A DNA stretch of 64,000 bases from Cohnella herbarum (lineage in GTDB: Bacteria > Bacillota > Bacilli > Paenibacillales > Paenibacillaceae), in the NCBI RefSeq assembly GCF_012849095.1, contig NZ_CP051680.1, positions 5,642,001-5,706,000 on the forward strand, written 5' to 3'. This document shows, in pieces, positions 59,947 through 64,000 of this stretch. How positions within the stretch are numbered: position 1 is the first letter of the stretch; every line of letters starts with the position of its first letter. The translations under genes were made by a program, and so were the position numbers. The notes under the pieces were generated by a model. The model saw nothing but the letters and a program-made list of their open reading frames with translations, did not search any database and was not told where the DNA came from.

Positions 59947-60076
59947 TTTATCGAATATCGGAGGCCAGCGTCGGACGCGGGATTTAGACAGCTTATCCAG
60001 CCGGAGGCTTCCGTTCATACTGAGTTTAAACAACTGTCGTAAAATGTAACGGCGCAGGCGGAAAGGAGGAAGACGG

Positions 60077-60757
60077 ATGCCCAAAGTGCTGGTTGTGGAC
60101 GACGATGCGCACATTCGCGAACTGGTACGGCTCTACCTCGAAGACGAAGGGATCGAAGTCGTGCAGAAGGGAAACGGCGTTGAAGCGCTGGAATACGCCG
60201 AGAATCATTCGCCGGATCTGGTCGTCTTGGATATCATGATGCCGAGCATGGACGGTTGGGACTTGTGCGCCAAGCTCCGAGAGCTTGGCGACATGCCAAT
60301 TCTCATGATTACCGCAAAAGGCGAGCCGGCGGACCGGATCAAAGGCTTCAAGCTAGGTACCGACGATTATCTCGCGAAGCCGTTCGACCCGATGGAGCTT
60401 ACGCTGCGGGTCAAGGCGCTGTTGAAACGTTACCGCATAGCCTGTTCCCAAACGGTTCGGCTTGGCGATCTGCAGTTGGACCGCAAAAGCTACCAGGTGG
60501 TGAACAAGGACGGCCTGGAGATCACCTTGCCGATGAAAGAATTCGAGCTGCTCTACAAGTTCGGGAGTTATCCGGTGCAGTTGTTCACCAGGGATCGTCT
60601 GATCGAAGAAATATGGGGAATGGATTATGAAGGAGGCGAGCGGACCGTGGACGTTCATATCAAGCGGCTTCGGGATCGCTTCGCCGAACACGAGTCTGAT
60701 TTCCGCATTGTAACGCTGCGAGGTCTCGGCTACCGCCTGGAGGTGTACCGGGATTAA
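60077..60757 (+). CDS. OmpR/PhoB-family response regulator
   Basis: 226 residues. Receiver domain with the acidic pair VVDDDAHIRELVRLYL, phospho-acceptor Asp in PDLVVLDIMMPSMDGW, and the switch Lys in YLAKPFDPMELTLRV. The winged-helix C-terminal domain has FELLYKFGSYPVQLFTRDRL and the recognition helix ERTVDVHIKRLRDRFAE. It is activated by the kinase that overlaps its stop. The ATG follows GGAGGAAG. Confidence 0.95.
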   Translation: MPKVLVVDDDAHIRELVRLYLEDEGIEVVQKGNGVEALEYAENHSPDLVVLDIMMPSMDGWDLCAKLRELGDMPILMITAKGEPADRIKGFKLGTDDYLAKPFDPMELTLRVKALLKRYRIACSQTVRLGDLQLDRKSYQVVNKDGLEITLPMKEFELLYKFGSYPVQLFTRDRLIEEIWGMDYEGGERTVDVHIKRLRDRFAEHESDFRIVTLRGLGYRLEVYRD

Positions 60758-62105
60758 ATCGCTCTATACCCGCATGGTTCTCCTCTTCATCGGCATTATC
60801 GTCGTCAGCCTCGTCATCGCTTCCGTCGCGTCTGCGCTGCTGTTCCAGAAACCGTTCGAACGAACGCTGGAGAATAGCCTACTGTCGAACGGCAAGCAAA
60901 TCATTCAGACCTACCGTTCGTCCCCCGGAACGGAATTGATTCCTTTCATGAATAACGTTTCCAGCATCTCGATTTACGCGATTCAACTGTTCGACGTCTC
61001 AGGCAAGCCGCTGCTGGAAGACGGGGCGGAGCCCGTCGTTCCCGGGGCGGAACGGGTTCGCAGCGTGCTGGCCGGCGGCGTAGCCAGAGAAATCGGGAAC
61101 GAAGGGCGGTATCCGATGGTCGGACTTCCGTTCCCGGTTGACGGCAAGTCCTATGCCTTATTCGTCATGCTGAAGAGCAATGAAATGTGGATGCAGTCGA
61201 ACAAAGAAGTCAACACGGAGCTGTTGACCGTCTTTCTGATCGGAAGTTTCCTCGTTCTGGTCGGCGCGAGATTCATTGTGAAGCCGCTTCTTCGGCTGAG
61301 AGACGCGGCCGGGCAAATGGCTCAAGGCCATTATGACGTGCAGCTCCGGACAAATCGTAAGGATGAGATCGGACAGCTTAACGCGAGCTTTAACGATATG
61401 GCGCAGGAAGTCGCCAAGTTGGACCGGATGAGGCGGGAATTCGTGGCGAACGTATCGCATGAGATCCAGTCGCCGCTGACGTCCATCTCGGGTTTCGCCA
61501 AGGCGCTGAAGCAGAAACGCATGAGCGAGGAAAGCCGAATGTATTACCTGACGATTATCGAGGAAGAAAGCGAGAGGTTGTCCAGGATCAGCCAGAACCT
61601 GCTGCGGCTTTCTTCCTTGCAGCATCATCGTCATCCCGTCCAATCTTCGGCTTACCGGCTTGACGAACAGCTCCGCAATATTGTCATCGCTCTAGAGCCG
61701 CAATGGTCGGGCAAAGAAATCGCCGTCGAATTGGACCTGGAACCGGTAACCGTTCATGCGGACGAGGATCAACTCAGCCAGGTATGGACGAATTTACTGA
61801 GCAACGCCATTAAATTCACTCCCGTTCTCGGAAGGGTTTGCATCCGCGCCTATACCGACGACCGGTCGGCGGTCGTCCGCATAACGGACAACGGGATCGG
61901 AATACCGGAGGATCAGCGGACGGATATTTTCAAGCCGTTTCACAAAGCGGATAAGGCCCGTGACCGCGCCGTCAGCGGAAGCGGACTGGGACTATCCATC
62001 GTCAAACAAATCGTGGATATCCATGAAGGAGAAATCCGGGCGGACGGAGCGCCGGACGGAGGTTCGGTATTCACCGTGAAGCTGCCGCTCGGGATGAGCC
62101 CGTAA
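60753..62105 (+). CDS. Sensor histidine kinase, probable ATT start
   Basis: 450 residues from ATT, reading (M)KSLYTRMVLLFIGIIVVSL. Two membrane helices (~9-30 and ~150-172) bound an extracellular sensor of ~115 residues. A HAMP domain follows, then the H-box with phospho-His in NVSHEIQSPLTSISGFAKAL, N-box NLLSNAIKFTPVLG, G1 ITDNGIGIPEDQR and G2 SGSGLGLSIVKQI. GGAGG at 60,739 is nine bases before the ATT, and no ribosome site precedes the first ATG at 60,774, which would also cut into the first helix. The ATT overlaps the regulator's TAA. Signal unknown. Confidence 0.88.
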   Translation: MKSLYTRMVLLFIGIIVVSLVIASVASALLFQKPFERTLENSLLSNGKQIIQTYRSSPGTELIPFMNNVSSISIYAIQLFDVSGKPLLEDGAEPVVPGAERVRSVLAGGVAREIGNEGRYPMVGLPFPVDGKSYALFVMLKSNEMWMQSNKEVNTELLTVFLIGSFLVLVGARFIVKPLLRLRDAAGQMAQGHYDVQLRTNRKDEIGQLNASFNDMAQEVAKLDRMRREFVANVSHEIQSPLTSISGFAKALKQKRMSEESRMYYLTIIEEESERLSRISQNLLRLSSLQHHRHPVQSSAYRLDEQLRNIVIALEPQWSGKEIAVELDLEPVTVHADEDQLSQVWTNLLSNAIKFTPVLGRVCIRAYTDDRSAVVRITDNGIGIPEDQRTDIFKPFHKADKARDRAVSGSGLGLSIVKQIVDIHEGEIRADGAPDGGSVFTVKLPLGMSP

Positions 62106-62134
62106 CAACCGCATAGCACGTCTTACCTTCATAG

Positions 62135-62168
62135 CAATCGGGGGCTTTCGGCCTCCGATTGTTTTTTT
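62135..62168 (+). terminator. Terminator of the two-component operon
   Basis: AATCGGGGGC pairs with GCCTCCGATT around TTTCG and is followed by seven T. Confidence 0.9.
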
Positions 62169-62316
62169 GTAATTCTCCATTCATTTTCAATTTAAATAAG
62201 GCGAGTATAGTGTGCCTAGATGAAAGAAAAGGAGAGAGAGTTTACATGAATTAGCTAACCGTCGGAAGAGCAGTCACAGGTAGGAAAAACAATACGTTTA
62301 CAGTTGGAGGAGAAAT

Positions 62317-63348
62317 ATGCGTCTATTTTTTCGTCGTTGGACAAAGCGCGCGGCCATCGCCCTCGCTATCCTTGCAATGGTTCTAGTCTTAATCGGCTCC
62401 GTGTACGAACAATCGTCTCGCAATCGAGCCGCCGAAGATTTCCCGCCGCCTGGAAGGCTTGTGGACATAGGCGGTCGCCAGATCCACCTGAATTGCGAAG
62501 GTCAAGGCACGCCGCTTGTCGTGCTCGAGGCGGGTGCCGACACCAGCGGGTCTGCGCTATGGCAACCCGTGCAGGAGCAGGTCGCCCGGTTCACGCGAGT
62601 ATGCTCCTATGACCGGGCCGGCATTATGTGGAGCGATCCGGCTAAAGGTCAGCGCAACGGTCTCGCCATTGCTGAAGATTTTCACAAGGTTATGCGTGCC
62701 GCGAATGAAAAACCGCCTTATCTTATGGTCGGTGCGTCGATGGGCGGCCCGTACGTCATGACGTTCACCAAGCATTACGGAAAAGAAGTCGCCGGGATGG
62801 TTCTGGTCGATGCCTCGCATCCAGAACAGACCGCGCGCCTCGCTCGGGCCACCGGCGAGCCGGAAAGCGATCCGATTCCAATCGTGTTTCGAGCCCTTGC
62901 GGCGGTTGCGTGGTCCGGTTTGCCAAGGCTCGTGCTTCCCGATGCCGAGGTCCCGGAGTTGCCGCCCCAGACGGCTAAAGCGATCACGGCCTATCAACCG
63001 ACATCGCTCAAGGCCGCCTTCGCGGAGGCAGCCGCATTCGAAGATTCGCTACGTGAAGCCGGAACATTCCGTACCCTCGGTAGCCTTCCCCTCGCCGTGC
63101 TCTCCAGAGGAAAGCCTTGGAGCGCTTTCAGCGAAACCGAACGGACCGCAAGCGGCCTCACGCGCGAACAGTTCGATCATGCGGAAGCGGCTTGGGCAAG
63201 CATGCAGGCCGAGCAGGCCGGCTGGTCTTCCAACAGCACGCATCAAGTTCTTGCAGACTCCAGCCACGTTATGCAGTTGGAGCGCCCGGACGCGATTATT
63301 GCCGCTATTAAGGACGTCGTCGGAAAGATAAAGAGCTCTCGAAGATAA
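62317..63348 (+). CDS. Membrane-anchored alpha/beta hydrolase
   Basis: 343 residues. A basic N-terminus and one membrane helix (AAIALAILAMVLVLIGSVY) precede an alpha/beta-hydrolase domain: HLNCEGQGTPLVVLEAGADT, VCSYDRAGIMWSDP, the nucleophile elbow GASMGG, Asp in MVLVDASHPEQ, and the catalytic His in LADSSHVMQLERPDAI. The active site probably faces outside. Substrate unknown. The ATG follows GTTGGAGGAG. A bidirectional terminator follows. Confidence 0.9.
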   Translation: MRLFFRRWTKRAAIALAILAMVLVLIGSVYEQSSRNRAAEDFPPPGRLVDIGGRQIHLNCEGQGTPLVVLEAGADTSGSALWQPVQEQVARFTRVCSYDRAGIMWSDPAKGQRNGLAIAEDFHKVMRAANEKPPYLMVGASMGGPYVMTFTKHYGKEVAGMVLVDASHPEQTARLARATGEPESDPIPIVFRALAAVAWSGLPRLVLPDAEVPELPPQTAKAITAYQPTSLKAAFAEAAAFEDSLREAGTFRTLGSLPLAVLSRGKPWSAFSETERTASGLTREQFDHAEAAWASMQAEQAGWSSNSTHQVLADSSHVMQLERPDAIIAAIKDVVGKIKSSRR

Positions 63349-63403
63349 GTCTGCTGACCGGACCTCTACACGTACCGGCGCAAACGATTGATTGAGATTC
63401 GAC

Positions 63404-63453
63404 AGAAAAAGGCCGAATTTGCCGCATTGCAAACGCAAATTCAGCCTTTTTTT
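63404..63453. terminator. Bidirectional terminator between convergent genes
   Basis: AAAAAGGC-GAATTTGC pairs with GCAAATTC-GCCTTTTTTT; T runs on both strands. Confidence 0.92.
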
Positions 63454-63460
63454 GTTCTCA

Positions 63461-64000
63461 TTAGTCGGAATGTTCAATGAATACGGCTACCCCGCCTCTT
63501 TTGCGTCCCCTTTCGACATATTCATGTGCTTCTACAATTCGATCCATAGGATAGATTGCGTCTACGACCGGTTTAAAATGCCCGGCTTGGATTAGCGCTT
63601 TGATCTTCGCAAGACGCTCTGAATTCAATTCTAATTTTCCATCATCGATGGAGATATATTTACCTTTTGGTTTAAGCGACTTTTTGCATATTTCCTTCAA
63701 TTTAGAAGTTTTATATCTTCCGGCTGCATCGAGCACGAAGTCGTAGCGCTCGACGAGATTTACCGCATCGTCTTGGGCGTAATCAATCATTTTATCCGCA
63801 CCCAAAGCATGTATAAATTCCAAGTTTCGAGTGCTGCATACTCCGGTAACTTCAGCGCCGTAATATTTAGCCAGTTGTACGGCCGCGGTACCGGAAGTTC
63901 CCGAAGCTCCGAATATCAGCACCTGATGACCGGGTTTAATATTTCCTTCCTCAATGCGTTGTAACGCCAACAGTCCGCCATACGCGGCGGAGGTTGCCTC
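63461..64000 (-). CDS. Medium-chain NAD(P)H dehydrogenase/quinone oxidoreductase, 5' end outside the window
   Basis: The frame is open to the last base, so about 180 C-terminal residues are visible. The Rossmann motif VLIFGASGTSGTAAVQLAKY (AxGxxG type) is intact, followed by ALGADKMIDYAQDD, FVLDAAGRYKTSK, and the usual C-terminal IYPMDRIVEAHEYVERGRKR. It belongs to the zinc-independent quinone-reductase branch of the MDR superfamily. Cofactor is probably NADPH. The substrate is unknown. Confidence 0.88.
   Translation of the reverse strand, partial: EATSAAYGGLLALQRIEEGNIKPGHQVLIFGASGTSGTAAVQLAKYYGAEVTGVCSTRNLEFIHALGADKMIDYAQDDAVNLVERYDFVLDAAGRYKTSKLKEICKKSLKPKGKYISIDDGKLELNSERLAKIKALIQAGHFKPVVDAIYPMDRIVEAHEYVERGRKRGGVAVFIEHSD

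Overview
The window looks like a chromosomal segment of a Gram-positive, spore-former-type bacterium of the Paenibacillaceae (Paenibacillus/Cohnella-like). The signs are strong AGGAGG ribosome-binding sites, several S-layer-homology (SLH) surface proteins, many lipoprotein solute-binding proteins, extracellular chitin- and hemicellulose-active enzymes, and ECF sigma factors paired with solute-binding proteins. The backbone has moderate GC; the left edge (1-1.6 kb) and the 55-56.4 kb segment are clearly AT-rich and look acquired.

Left to right. 0-1.6 kb: the end of a putative defence locus (HerA-like ATPase, KTSC protein, broken FRG-domain gene). 1.7-3.7 kb: DUF2975 / small XRE regulator / DUF4153 membrane genes. 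3.8-7.3 kb: an ECF sigma operon whose anti-sigma-like protein carries an extracellular solute-binding domain, followed by a paralogous lipoprotein. 7.5-16.6 kb: SLH proteins and a Fur-type iron pair (siderophore-binding lipoprotein and a Btr-like AraC/binding-protein fusion). 16.7-21.1 kb: regulators, a GNAT enzyme and an MFS efflux pump with an attenuator-like leader. 21.3-24.2 kb: a sigma factor fused to a large C-terminal domain, plus a solute-binding protein without a signal peptide. 24.3-33.2 kb: SLH carbohydrate-binding protein, nucleotidyltransferase, an erm gene with an ErmD/K-like leader and two attenuator terminators, a lytic polysaccharide monooxygenase and a GH43 enzyme. 33.4-39.8 kb: housekeeping and stress genes with a few broken ones. 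40-46 kb: a sulfur-scavenging operon (aldo/keto reductase, flavin monooxygenase, SsuCAB-type transporter, sulfurtransferase sseA).

The most unusual region is 46,013-58,231. The 3' end of sseA appears to be an integration hot spot. The sequence encoding its last residues (core TGGAGCGATTGGATT) occurs four times here. Each copy is joined to the same left-end and right-end sequences, and the outermost copy is followed by a rho-independent terminator, as if it were the displaced original gene end. Between the copies lie two tyrosine recombinases, a P-loop (helicase-like) ATPase next to an array of AACCTTAC/GTAAGGTT dyads, a Pycsar-type pair (TM effector plus class III nucleotide cyclase), and a 1.45-kb mini-element whose only gene is a DinB-family protein. 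A 997-bp and a 313-bp inverted repeat suggest two tandem elements rearranged by an inversion. Remnants of the same ends occur at 10.6, 15.0, 16.7, 58.6 and perhaps 60.0 kb.

The right end (59-64 kb) has a membrane-anchored unknown, an OmpR-type two-component system whose kinase probably starts at an ATT codon, an alpha/beta hydrolase, and a partial zinc-independent alcohol dehydrogenase/quinone reductase.
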